Shown: piece after piece, positions 11,651 through 19,325 of the stretch
Numbering within the stretch: the first letter of the stretch is position 1
Layout: every line of letters starts with the position of its first letter
DNA from: Geodermatophilus normandii
Lineage (GTDB): Bacteria; Actinomycetota; Actinomycetes; Mycobacteriales; Geodermatophilaceae
Direction: 5' to 3'
DNA length: 64,000 bases
NCBI RefSeq assembly: GCF_003182485.1
Contig: NZ_QGTX01000001.1
Span: 2,930,001-2,994,000, forward strand
Made by a program: the position numbers and the translations under genes
Notes under the pieces: model-generated
The model's database searches: none
Told to the model about the DNA's origin: nothing
Seen by the model: only the letters and a program-made list of their open reading frames with translations

Positions 11651-11769
11651 CCGGAGCGGAACGGGTGCGCGTCGGCGAGGCGGTGCCGGCCGACGCGCAC
11701 CCGGAGCTCTCCGACCGGGACGGCGCCGCCTGGCTGCCGATCGGCCGCGCCGCCGCTGCGGGACGGTGG

Positions 11770-12163
11770 GCGGAGCTGATGCCCGGTCGCGGTGCCGAGG
11801 GTGCCCGGTGCGAGCACGGCCCATGCGGGCCGCCACCCAGCCACCCTGCGAGGTGCCGAGGACGAGGGCCTCGCGGATGCCGAGCGGCTCGAGGACCTGC
11901 AGGTCCGCGACGGCCGAGTCCCAGTAGGTGAACCGCCCGTACCCGGCGCGGGTCTCGCCGTGCCCGTAGGGCTCGAGGGCCAGCAGGTTGGCGGTGGCGG
12001 CGAGGTCCTCGTCGGCGAACTGCGGCCGGTGGAGGTCGGCGGACGTGCTGAAGGAGTCGACCATGACCAGGGTGGGGAGCGCGGCGTCGTAGGGCCTGCC
12101 GAAGCGGTAGCCGATGGTCGAGGTGCCGAGGTGGGGCACCGTGGTCGTCTCTGTCTCGCCCAT
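11770..12163 (-). pseudogene. Alpha/beta hydrolase fragment, C-terminal half lost
   Basis: From the ATG at 12163 the minus strand codes for about 115 residues of a normal alpha/beta hydrolase N-terminal half: a core strand (LPTLVMVDSFSTSADLH), the DLLALEPYGHGET-like strand and the nucleophile elbow GTSQGGWVAARM. Just after it, near 11815, the family sequence jumps frame (LAPGTLGTA) and then stops matching. The Asp/His half is absent; uvrA ends 120 bp further on. The enzyme cannot be active. The stretch 11651-11770 contains no recognisable gene. Confidence 0.75.
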
Positions 12164-12317
12164 GGTCGCTCCGGGTCCGCTGCCGGCCGGGTACGCCGTG
12201 GCGGTGCGCCCGCGATCGTGGCCGTGCGCCCGGACCGATCGACGTCCCCGGGTCCCGGGCCGGTGGAGGAACGGCACGGCTGGTTGGCGGATGGTGAGGC
12301 GGGGCACACTGGGGGGC

Positions 12318-12575
12318 GTGATTACTGACCGAACAGTCAGCGCGGTCGGCACCCTGCTCCTCTCCGGCCGGCCGCGCTCCCGCTGGCCCCGTCGCATGCA
12401 CCCCGACGCCGTCGCCGACGCCCTGCACGCCGTCGAGGCGCACCGCAGCGCCGACGAGCTGACGGGCGAGCCCGAGGTGGCGCTGTGCGGCGTCATCGTC
12501 GCCGTCCTCGACGAGCCGTGGCCGGAGACGGACACGGGCGGCGAGTGCCCGAGGTGCCGCGCCCTCACGGGGTGA
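12318..12575 (+). CDS. Small hypothetical protein with C-terminal CxxC
   Basis: An 85-residue frame from GTG 12318. It contains a basic patch (SGRPRSRWPRRMHPDAV), an acidic helix and the ending GGECPRCRALTG, whose Cys pair could bind metal or be redox active. I do not recognise the family. Its first codons overlap a TetR-type palindrome, so the true start could be the in-frame ATG at 12396 inside RRMHPDAV. Its last codons overlap the dead kdpE remnant on the other strand. Existence is moderately likely from codon pattern only. Confidence 0.45.
   Translation: MITDRTVSAVGTLLLSGRPRSRWPRRMHPDAVADALHAVEAHRSADELTGEPEVALCGVIVAVLDEPWPETDTGGECPRCRALTG
12326..12339. promoter_or_regulatory. TetR-type operator-like palindrome
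   Basis: TGACCGAACAGTCA is an imperfect palindrome of TGAC-N6-GTCA with an extra inner G/C pair, the pattern often bound by TetR/AcrR repressors. It lies at the start of the small ORF and 160 bp from the divergent hydrolase fragment. No tetR gene is present nearby, so it may be an orphan site from a lost regulator. Confidence 0.35.
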
Positions 12576-13006
12576 AGCGGTGGCCATCCCCGGCTCGGTG
12601 CGCAGGTACCGCGGGTGCGCCGGGTCCGGCTCGAGCTCTGCGGCGCAGCTGGTCGAGGTGGACACGCAGGTGGTGGGTCTCGCGCTCGGAGGCCGGCCCC
12701 ACGCCGACTGCGGCAGCTGCCGCTGGCCGACCAGCCGGCCGGGGGAGCGCGCCAGCTCGGCGAGCAGCGCCCACTTGGGTGGCACCAGCCGCACGGGGAC
12801 GCCGTCGACGGTGACCTGGCGGGCGGCGAGGTCCACGGTGGAGGAGCCGGTCACGACCACCGGCTCGCCGGTCCGCCCGGCTTCCGGCGCAGCAGCGCCC
12901 GCAGCTCGCCCATGTCGAACGGCTCGGTCGCGTGGTCGTCGGCGCCGGCTCCGAGCGCGCCGACCTCGTCCGAGCTGTCGGTGCGCGCCGTGAGCACGGC
13001 GTCCAT
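12565..13006 (-). pseudogene. kdpE: kdpE response regulator remnant, truncated with four frameshifts
   Basis: Read on the minus strand, the pieces line up in order with KdpE, the OmpR-type regulator of the Kdp potassium transporter. They are the receiver C terminus (VLTARTDSSDEVGALGAGAD), a linker, the DNA-binding domain (TVDLAARQVTVDGVPVRL, WALLAELARSPGRLVGQRQL), the recognition helix region (RETHHLRVHLDQLRR), ELEPDPAHPRYLRTEPGM and the final HRFTP. Each of the last four joints needs a frame change (about 12870, 12700, 12640 and 12583). The first half of the receiver with its phospho-Asp is gone, and the conserved Lys of the TKPF motif is Glu (TEPF). No kdpD or kdpA/B is visible. A clear, old pseudogene. 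Confidence 0.85.
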
Positions 13007-13079
13007 GATCACCCCTGATCGGGGCGGGGCGGCGGCCCGTCGCGCCAGGATCGCGTCACGACCCTGCGATGCTCCCGTC

Positions 13080-13514
13080 GTGAGCCGGGCCAGCGAGGAC
13101 TCCAACCGGCGCATGCTGCGGGCCCGCGACGAGATGGACCGCTCCTACGCCGAGCCGCTCGACGTGCCGGCGCTGGCGCGCGTCGCGCACGTGTCCGAGG
13201 CCCACTTCATCCGCACCTTCCGGGCCACCTTCGGCGAGACGCCGCACCGTTACCTGCAGCGCCGCCGCGTCGAGCGGGCGATGTTCCTGCTGCGCAGCAC
13301 CGACCGCACGGTCACCGACGTGTGCATGGCCGTCGGCTTCTCCAGCCTCGGCACGTTCAGCCGCGTGTTCGCCGACGTCGTGGGGGAGCCGCCGAGCGTC
13401 TACCGGAGGCGCGGCCCGCTCGCGCCCGTGCCCAGCTGCTTCGGCATGCGCTGGCTGCGCCCCAGCGAGAAGACAGCAGTTCCGGAGAAGCCCGGCGACG
13501 ACGCCGCCTCCTAG
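13080..13514 (+). CDS. Short AraC family transcriptional regulator
   Basis: 144 residues from GTG 13080: essentially a stand-alone AraC DNA-binding domain. The two helix-turn-helix units are visible as LDVPALARVAHVSEAHFIRTF and VTDVCMAVGFSSLGTFSRVF followed by GEPPSVYRR. There is no ligand-binding arm, but this short form is common next to VOC-domain genes, so it is not judged truncated. The VOC gene follows after 10 bases and is its likely target or partner. An A at -11 and T at -7 (GATGCT) suit a leaderless start. A longer frame runs upstream through the kdpE remnant but is not coding. Confidence 0.85.
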   Translation: MSRASEDSNRRMLRARDEMDRSYAEPLDVPALARVAHVSEAHFIRTFRATFGETPHRYLQRRRVERAMFLLRSTDRTVTDVCMAVGFSSLGTFSRVFADVVGEPPSVYRRRGPLAPVPSCFGMRWLRPSEKTAVPEKPGDDAAS

Positions 13515-13517
13515 CGT
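13512..13517 (+). promoter_or_regulatory. Candidate -10 hexamer of the VOC gene, over the AraC stop codon
   Basis: TAGCGT begins with the TAG stop codon of the AraC gene and lies 8 to 13 bases before the ATG at 13525. This would allow leaderless transcription of the VOC gene separate from its regulator. Confidence 0.4.
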
Positions 13518-13524
13518 TCTCCGC

Positions 13525-13944
13525 ATGTTGACCTCGATCTCGATCACCTCCCTCTACGTGCTGGACCAGGACCAGGCGCTGGACTTCTACGTCGGCAAGC
13601 TGGGCTTCGAGGTCCAGACCGACCAGCAGTTCGGGCCGATGCGCTTCCTGACCGTCGCCCTGCCCTCGGACCCCGGCCACGCCGTTCTCCTCGAGCGGCC
13701 CGCGCCGCCGTCGGTGGGCCCGGAGGTCGCCGACCAGGTGCGCGACCTGGTCACCAAGGGCGCCGGCGGCGGGCACCTGTTCCTCACCACCGACGACGCG
13801 CACAAGACGCACGCGGAGCTCAAGGAGAAGGGCGTCGACCTGCCCGAGGAGCCGGTCGTGCAGCCCTACGGCATCGACTTCGGCCTCCGCGACCCGTTCG
13901 GCAACTCCGTCCGCATCGCGCAGATGACCCCGCCGCCGGCCTGA
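13525..13944 (+). CDS. VOC (glyoxalase/bleomycin-resistance fold) family protein
   Basis: 139 residues, one vicinal-oxygen-chelate domain made of two babbab modules: ITSLYVLDQDQALDFYVGKLGFEV at the N terminus (shown here as separate motifs LYVLDQDQALDFY and KLGFEV) and YGIDFGLRDPFGNSVRIAQ at the C terminus. The family includes glyoxalase I, dioxygenases and antibiotic-binding proteins; nothing here fixes the substrate. The conserved metal or ligand sites appear only partly kept. It follows the short AraC regulator by 10 bases, a common pairing in Actinobacteria. Confidence 0.88.
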   Translation: MLTSISITSLYVLDQDQALDFYVGKLGFEVQTDQQFGPMRFLTVALPSDPGHAVLLERPAPPSVGPEVADQVRDLVTKGAGGGHLFLTTDDAHKTHAELKEKGVDLPEEPVVQPYGIDFGLRDPFGNSVRIAQMTPPPA

Positions 13945-14061
13945 CGGTGCCTCCCGGCCGGGCCCGGCAGGACCGCGTCGAGGTCCGCGGGCCCGGCCGT
14001 CGAGGAGCCGTCGAGACGCCCGGTCCCACGCCGGTGCGCTCCTGACGTCGCCGCCCGGCTG

Positions 14062-14277
14062 GTGTACCCGGTGACGGGCCCGGACCCCGACGGCTCGCCG
14101 GCGCACGCCGCGATCCGGGTCCGGCGCGTGGCCGGGGCCCGCGGGGTGGACCCGGACGCGGTGCGGGCCCTGGTCGACGACGCCACCTCCGGCCGCGACC
14201 TGGGCTCCATCGGGGCCCCGCACGTGCGGGTGCCCGGCCTCGACCTCGCGCTGGACCGCGGGTTCGGCCGGGTCTAG
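14062..14277 (+). pseudogene. kdpC: kdpC C-terminal fragment
   Basis: A 71-codon frame that matches only the end of KdpC, the small subunit of the KdpFABC potassium pump: SPAHAAIRVRRVAGARGV, then VRALVDDATSGRDLG and LDLALDRGFG. The KdpC consensus LDPHISPA has become PDPDGSPA. The membrane helix and the first two thirds of the protein are missing. It stands about 1 kb from, and opposite in strand to, the kdpE remnant, so the ancestral kdp operon was broken and rearranged here. Its TAG stop is part of the likely -10 hexamer of the next gene. Confidence 0.75.
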
Positions 14278-14280
14278 CGT
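14275..14280 (+). promoter_or_regulatory. Candidate -10 hexamer of the tct operon
   Basis: TAGCGT, 40 bases before the GTG of tctC and overlapping the stop codon of the kdpC fragment. A Shine-Dalgarno AGGGGAGG precedes the start, consistent with a short leader. Confidence 0.35.
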
Positions 14281-14319
14281 CGGGTGTGACCACCGTCACG
14301 GTCGAGGGGAGGCCCGCGG

Positions 14320-15315
14320 GTGCCGCTCAGCCGCAGGTCGTTCCTCGCCGGGGCGCTGGCCGCGCCGGCGCTGGCGACCGCTGCAGGGGCCCTGGCCGGG
14401 TGTGCCGGGACGGTCGTGCAGCCGGGCGACCTCTCGCGCCTGCGGCTCATGGCCCCGGCCAGCCCCGGCGGCGGCTGGGACACCACCGCCCGCGTCTTCC
14501 AGCGCGTCGTCCAGACCAGCGGCCTGGCCCGCAACGTGCAGGTGTTCAACGTCGAGGGCGCCGGCGGCACCATCGGCCTGGGCCAGCTCGCCCGGGAGAC
14601 CGACGACGCGCTGCTCATGATGATGGGCCTGGTCATGGTGGGCGCCGTCGACACCAACGACTCGGCCACCCGGCTCTCCGACGTCACCCCGATCGCCCGG
14701 CTGATCGGCGAGACCGAGCTCATCGTGGCCCCGGCCGACGCGCCGTACTCCGACATCGCGGGCTTCGTCGAGGTCTGGGCCGCCGATCCGGCGGGCACCC
14801 CGATCGCGGGCGGGTCGGCCGGCGGCACCGACCAGATCCTCGCCGGGCTGCTGGCCCAGGCCGCCGGCATCGACCCCGGGGAGGTCAACTACATCGCCTA
14901 CTCCGGCGGCGGGGAGTCGCTCGCGGCCCTGCTCGGCAACCAGGTCGCCGCCGGGATCTCCGGCACCGCCGACTACGGCGAGCAGGTGCGCACCGGCGAC
15001 CTCGTCGGCCTGGCCGTCTCGACGGCGGAGCGCTCCGACCAGGTGCCCGACGTCCCGACGCTGATCGAGTCCGGGTTCGACGTCGAGGTGGACAACTGGC
15101 GCGGCCTGATGGCGCGGCCGGGCATGTCCGACCAGGCGCGCGAGGACCTCACCGCGCTCGTCGTCGACGTGCACGACAGCGACGAGTGGGCGGAGGCGGT
15201 GGAGGCCAACGGCTGGTCGGACCTGCTGCTGGCCGGTGAGGAGTACGGCGAGTTCCTCGTCGAGGAGGAGCAGCGGGTCCTGGCGATCCTGCGCGAGATC
15301 GGGCTGGTGCAGTGA
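14320..15315 (+). CDS. tctC: Tripartite tricarboxylate transporter substrate-binding lipoprotein TctC
   Basis: 331 residues of the Bug/TctC family, which captures citrate-like or other carboxylates outside the membrane. The N terminus has both a twin-arginine motif (SRRSFL) and a lipobox (LAGC, Cys 28), so it is probably Tat-exported and lipid-anchored. Family motifs include [19 protein letters not shown] near residue 43 and [13 protein letters not shown] near 165. GTG 14320 is preceded by AGGGGAGG. Its stop overlaps the start of tctB, and the three transporter genes form one coupled operon. The ligand cannot be told from sequence. No tctD/tctE two-component pair is present. Confidence 0.92.
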   Translation: MPLSRRSFLAGALAAPALATAAGALAGCAGTVVQPGDLSRLRLMAPASPGGGWDTTARVFQRVVQTSGLARNVQVFNVEGAGGTIGLGQLARETDDALLMMMGLVMVGAVDTNDSATRLSDVTPIARLIGETELIVAPADAPYSDIAGFVEVWAADPAGTPIAGGSAGGTDQILAGLLAQAAGIDPGEVNYIAYSGGGESLAALLGNQVAAGISGTADYGEQVRTGDLVGLAVSTAERSDQVPDVPTLIESGFDVEVDNWRGLMARPGMSDQAREDLTALVVDVHDSDEWAEAVEANGWSDLLLAGEEYGEFLVEEEQRVLAILREIGLVQ

Positions 15316-15899
15316 GCGGCGGGTCGCCCGACCCCGACGTCTCCACGCGGGACGCCACCGGGTCGCACGCCGCGGCCGGTCCCCGCCCGCCCGCGCCGCC
15401 GCGCACCGGCGTCAGCCGCGGCGAGCTCGCGATGGTCGTGCTGCTCGGCGCGCTGGGCCTCTACCTGCTGCTCGACGCCGCCAACATCGCCGTCCCGGGC
15501 TCGGCGAACACCATCGGCCCGCGCTTCTTCCCGTACCTCATCGGCGGCGTCGTGGTGGCCACCGCGCTGGCGCTCGGCTTCCGCGTGCTCCGGGGCGACC
15601 GCGGGCCCGCCGACGAGAGCGAGGACGTCGACCCCGACGCCCCGACGTCGTGGGCCGCCGTCGGGATCATCGCGGTCGCCTTCCTCGGCCACGCGCTGCT
15701 GATCAACGTCGTCGGCTGGCCGCTCGCGGTGACGCTGATGTTCGCGCTGGTCGCCTGGGCCCTCGGCGCCCGCGGGGTGGTGCGCCCGCTGCTGGCCGGC
15801 GGCGTGCTGTCGGTGGTCGTGTGGATCGTGTTCGTCAAGGGCCTCGGCGTCGCCCTGCCCGGCGGCGTCCTCCTCGAGCTCGCCACGAGCTGGTTCTGA
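15312..15899 (+). CDS. tctB: Tripartite tricarboxylate transporter small membrane subunit TctB
   Basis: 195 residues with four predicted membrane helices: [49 protein letters not shown] and a C-terminal VAWALGARG...VVVWIVFV pair. A Pro/Ala-rich cytoplasmic start precedes the first helix. TctB is the poorly conserved small partner of TctA; identity rests on size, topology and position between tctC and tctA. It overlaps both neighbours by 4 bases (GTGA and ATGA). Confidence 0.9.
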   Translation: MSGGSPDPDVSTRDATGSHAAAGPRPPAPPRTGVSRGELAMVVLLGALGLYLLLDAANIAVPGSANTIGPRFFPYLIGGVVVATALALGFRVLRGDRGPADESEDVDPDAPTSWAAVGIIAVAFLGHALLINVVGWPLAVTLMFALVAWALGARGVVRPLLAGGVLSVVVWIVFVKGLGVALPGGVLLELATSWF

Positions 15900-17482
15900 T
15901 GGGCGCGCTGTCGGACCTCCTCGGCGGCTTCGCCGACGCGCTCACCCCGGTCAACCTGCTGTTCGCGCTGCTCGGCGTGCTGCTGGGCACCGCCGTCGGC
16001 GTGCTGCCCGGCATCGGCCCGGCGATGACCGTCGCGCTGCTGCTGCCGGTCACGTACGCCCTGGAGCCGACGACGGCGTTCATCATGTTCGCCGGCATCT
16101 ACTACGGCGGCATGTACGGCGGCTCGACGACGTCGATCCTGCTCAACACGCCCGGCGAGTCCAGCTCGATCATGACCGCGCTCGAGGGCAACCAGATGGC
16201 CAAGGCCGGCCGCGGCGCCGCCGCGCTGGCCACCGCGGCGATCGGCTCCTTCGTCGCCGGCACGATCGCCACGCTGCTGCTCGCGCTGGTCGCGCCGACC
16301 GTCGTCGACCTGGCGATCGGGATCACGCCCGCCGACTACTTCGCCCTCGCCGTCCTGGCGTTCGTCGCCGTCGCCACCGTGCTCGGCGCCTCGCCGCTGC
16401 GCGGGCTGGCCTCCCTCGGCGTCGGCCTGTACCTCGGGCTGGTCGGCACCGACGTGCTCACCGGGCAGGAGCGGTTCACCCTCGGCATCCCGCAGCTGTC
16501 CGACGGGATCGACGTCGTCGTGGTGGCCGTGGCGCTGTTCGCGGTGGGGGAGGCGCTGTACGTGGCCTCCCGGCTGCGGCGCGGGCCGGTGCAGGTGATG
16601 GCGGCGTCGGGGCCCTGGTTCACCCGGCGGGACCTGCGCCGCTCGGTCGGCCCCTGGCTGCGCGGGACGGCGCTGGGCTTCCCGCTCGGCGCGCTGCCGG
16701 CGGGCGGCGCCGAGATCCCCACGTTCCTGTCCTACGCGGCGGAGCGGAAGCTCACCAAGCACCCGGAGGAGTTCGGCCGGGGCGCCATCGAGGGCGTCGC
16801 CGGGCCGGAGGCGGCCAACAACGCCGCGGCCGCCGGCGTGCTCGTCCCGCTGCTCACCCTCGGCCTGCCCACCTCGGCCACCGCGGCGATCATCCTCGCG
16901 GCGTTCCAGGGCTACGGCATCCAGCCCGGCCCGACGCTGCTGTCCACCGAGTCCTCGCTGGTCTGGACGCTCATCGCCGCGCTGCTCATCGGCAACCTCA
17001 TGCTGCTGGTGCTCAACCTGCCGCTGGCGCGGGTGTGGGTGCAGCTGCTGCGGGTGCCGCGGCCCTACCTCTACGCCGGGATCCTGCTGTTCGCCTCGCT
17101 CGGCTGCTACGCGGTCAACGCCGACCCCCTGGACCTGCTCCTCCTGCTGGTCATCGGCCTGCTCGGGTTCGCGATGCGCCGCTACGGCTGGCCGGTGGCG
17201 CCGGCCGTCATCGGGCTGATCCTCGGCCCGGTCGCCGAGACCAACCTGCGGCGGGCCCTGGCGATCAGCAGCGGCGACCTCGGCGTGCTGGTCGACACCT
17301 GGTTCAGCCGCGTCGTGCTCGCGCTGGCGCTGCTCGCCCTGGTGCTGCCCGTCGTGCTCCGCGCGGTGCGCGGGCGGCGGTCGACGCCGCAGGAGCTGCA
17401 GGCGGGCGAGGGGCTCAGGCACCCGGAGCACGGGCACCGCGAGACGGTCGGTGCCCCGCCCGGGGACGAGGAGGAGCGGTGA
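15899..17482 (+). CDS. tctA: Tripartite tricarboxylate transporter large permease TctA
   Basis: 527 residues, about twelve membrane helices. Family signatures are clear: [20 protein letters not shown] near residue 38, [20 protein letters not shown] near 66 and [21 protein letters not shown] near 300. TctA forms the ion-coupled channel fed by TctC. The ATG overlaps the tctB stop (ATGA), and the C-terminal hydrophilic tail overlaps the start of the universal stress protein gene, so four genes are translationally chained. Confidence 0.95.
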   Translation: MGALSDLLGGFADALTPVNLLFALLGVLLGTAVGVLPGIGPAMTVALLLPVTYALEPTTAFIMFAGIYYGGMYGGSTTSILLNTPGESSSIMTALEGNQMAKAGRGAAALATAAIGSFVAGTIATLLLALVAPTVVDLAIGITPADYFALAVLAFVAVATVLGASPLRGLASLGVGLYLGLVGTDVLTGQERFTLGIPQLSDGIDVVVVAVALFAVGEALYVASRLRRGPVQVMAASGPWFTRRDLRRSVGPWLRGTALGFPLGALPAGGAEIPTFLSYAAERKLTKHPEEFGRGAIEGVAGPEAANNAAAAGVLVPLLTLGLPTSATAAIILAAFQGYGIQPGPTLLSTESSLVWTLIAALLIGNLMLLVLNLPLARVWVQLLRVPRPYLYAGILLFASLGCYAVNADPLDLLLLLVIGLLGFAMRRYGWPVAPAVIGLILGPVAETNLRRALAISSGDLGVLVDTWFSRVVLALALLALVLPVVLRAVRGRRSTPQELQAGEGLRHPEHGHRETVGAPPGDEEER

Positions 17483-17892
17483 GCCGGCAGCCGGTGGTCG
17501 TCGTCGGGCACGTGCCCACCCCGCGCGGGCGCGCCGCCCTCGAGCACGGCGTGGCCGAGGCGCACCGCCGCGGCGCCCGGCTGGTGGTGGTCAACAGCAG
17601 CCGGGGTGACGCGCTGGTCGACGAGGAGTACCTGCAGGGCGACCCGCTGCGCCGGCTGGAGGACGAGCTCACCGTGTCCGGGCTGCCCTTCGAGCTTCGC
17701 CGCCCGATCGGCCGCGACGTCGCCGAGGAGCTCGCGGACGCCGTCTCCGAGACCGGTGCCGAGCTGCTCGTCATCGGCCTGCGCCGGCGGTCCGCGGTGG
17801 GGAAGCTGCTCATGGGCAGCGCCGCGCAGCGGATCCTGCTGACCGTCGAGTGCCCGATCCTCACGGTGAAGGGGCCGCCCCGCCCTCCGTGA
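17479..17892 (+). CDS. Universal stress protein (UspA family)
   Basis: 137 residues, single Usp domain. The strand-loop [19 protein letters not shown] opens the fold, and the C-terminal ATP-binding signature is [26 protein letters not shown], with the G-2x-G-9x-G(S) spacing largely kept, so it may bind ATP. The GTG start overlaps the tctA stop. The coupling suggests a role with the transporter, for example sensing energy state; this is inference. Confidence 0.9.
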   Translation: MSRQPVVVVGHVPTPRGRAALEHGVAEAHRRGARLVVVNSSRGDALVDEEYLQGDPLRRLEDELTVSGLPFELRRPIGRDVAEELADAVSETGAELLVIGLRRRSAVGKLLMGSAAQRILLTVECPILTVKGPPRPP

Positions 17893-17993
17893 GCGGCCCA
17901 CTTGAGTCCGGGGCGTCACTGCGCTTATCGTCTCTGTGACGGACGTCACGCCGTCGGTTCGGCGTGGCCGGGTCCTCGATGGAGGAGACGCCC

Positions 17994-18275
17994 ATGAGCG
18001 CGCTCACGCCCGACTGCGATCCCGACCTGTCCAACTGCGGATCACCGGTGACCGGCCCGCGGATCCGGTCGACCGTGGTCCTGGCCGCGCTCGTCACGGT
18101 GGCCGCCCTCACCACCACCGGTGAGCTCGCCGTCCCCGGTGCCGTGGCGTTCCTGGCCGGCGGGGTCGGGCTGGTCGCCGCGCTCGTGCTGGGCGCCCGC
18201 ACCGTCCGCCTGGGGCAGCGCGCCGTCGCCGCGGTGCACCTGCCCGCCCTGCACCGCTCGCACCCGGTGGGCTGA
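17994..18275 (+). CDS. Small two-helix membrane protein, unknown function
   Basis: 93 residues from ATG 17994, preceded by GGAGGAG. A Cys-containing polar N terminus (DCDPDLSNCG) is followed by two hydrophobic helices, STVVLAALVTVAALTTTG and VAFLAGGVGLVAALVLGA, and a basic tail. No family is recognised. It stands alone between the usp and lipase-like genes. Confidence 0.65.
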   Translation: MSALTPDCDPDLSNCGSPVTGPRIRSTVVLAALVTVAALTTTGELAVPGAVAFLAGGVGLVAALVLGARTVRLGQRAVAAVHLPALHRSHPVG

Positions 18276-18360
18276 CCCCGCGCCGCGGCCGTCCGGCTGC
18301 GGGAGCGGGTGCAGGACGGCAGGCTGACCTCCGACGACGACGTCCCAGGAGGCCAGCCCC

Positions 18361-19269
18361 ATGACCGACCCCACGTTCACCACCGCGTCCCACGGTGCCC
18401 GCCTGGCCGAGCGCCGCTGGGCCCCGGACGGGGAGGTGCGCGCGACCGTCCAGGTGGTGCACGGGCTGTCCGAGCACGCCGGCCGCTACGGGCGGCTGGC
18501 CGCGGCCCTGACCGCCCGCGGGTTCGCGGTGGCCGCGCTCGACCAGCGCGGGCACGGGCTGACCGCGGAGTCCACGGGCGCCGGCCGATTCGGCGACGGC
18601 GCGGGCAGCGACGACGTCCTCGACGACGTCCGCGACCTCGGGCGGCGGCTGGCCGACGAGCACCCCGGCGTCCCGCGGTTCCTGCTCGGCCACTCCCTGG
18701 GCTCGGCGGTGGCCCTGGCCTCGGCCGAGCGCGACGGCGCCGGCCTGGCCGGGCTGGTGCTCTCGGGGCCGATCGGCGTCGCCCCGCACATGGCCGCCGC
18801 GGTGCCGCAGCTGGAGGCCGCCGTCGCCGGCGGGATGGGCGACCAGCCGATGGACGCCCTCAGCACCTTCAACGCCCCCTTCGAGCCCGCCCGCACGCCG
18901 CACGACTGGCTCTCCCGAGACGAGGCCGAGGTCGACGACTACCTGGCCGACCCGCTGTGCGGCGACGACTTCCCGCCCACGTACGGCTACGCCGCCGGGA
19001 TGTTCGCCCTCGTCGCGGGCTGCGCGACGCGCGAGGCCGTGGCGGACCTGCCCGCCGGGCTGCCGGTGCTGCTGCTGTCCGGGCAGCGCGACCCCGTGGG
19101 CGGCGAGGACGCCGCGCAGGTCACCGCGCTGGCCGGGCTGCTCCGCGAGCGCGGCCTGCCGGTCGAGCAGCACGTGTACCCCGACGCCCGGCACGAGGTC
19201 TTCAACGAGACCAACCGCGACGAGGTGACCGCCGACCTGCTGTCGTGGCTGGAGGCGCGCCTGACCTGA
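18361..19269 (+). CDS. Alpha/beta hydrolase, monoacylglycerol lipase-like
   Basis: 302 residues. The order is that of monoacylglycerol/lysophospholipases (Hydrolase_4): oxyanion motif [16 protein letters not shown] near residue 28, a DQRGHGLT strand, nucleophile Ser in GHSLGSA near 117, Asp in [11 protein letters not shown] near 242 and His in DARHEVFNE near 280. It probably releases fatty acids from mono- or lysolipids in the cytosol or at the membrane. The start is the ATG at 18361 with GGAGG upstream. It ends 56 bp before uvrC on the same strand, but uvrC has its own likely promoter. Confidence 0.9.
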   Translation: MTDPTFTTASHGARLAERRWAPDGEVRATVQVVHGLSEHAGRYGRLAAALTARGFAVAALDQRGHGLTAESTGAGRFGDGAGSDDVLDDVRDLGRRLADEHPGVPRFLLGHSLGSAVALASAERDGAGLAGLVLSGPIGVAPHMAAAVPQLEAAVAGGMGDQPMDALSTFNAPFEPARTPHDWLSRDEAEVDDYLADPLCGDDFPPTYGYAAGMFALVAGCATREAVADLPAGLPVLLLSGQRDPVGGEDAAQVTALAGLLRERGLPVEQHVYPDARHEVFNETNRDEVTADLLSWLEARLT

Positions 19270-19313
19270 ACCACACCGGTGGAGTTCCCCGGCGGACCGT
19301 CGGCGGTCCCACC

Positions 19314-19319
19314 TACTGT
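19314..19319 (+). promoter_or_regulatory. Leaderless -10 hexamer of uvrC
   Basis: TACTGT at exactly -12 to -7 from GTG 19326. This supports that GTG as the first base of both the mRNA and the protein. Confidence 0.55.
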
Positions 19320-19325
19320 GGTGGC

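Noticed and set aside
11665..11931. An 88-codon plus-strand ORF after uvrA
   Set aside because: No family likeness, and most of it is antisense to the hydrolase fragment.
13080..13514. Short AraC gene as a truncated pseudogene
   Set aside because: Both helix-turn-helix units are complete, the start has a plausible promoter, and short AraC regulators beside VOC genes are common.
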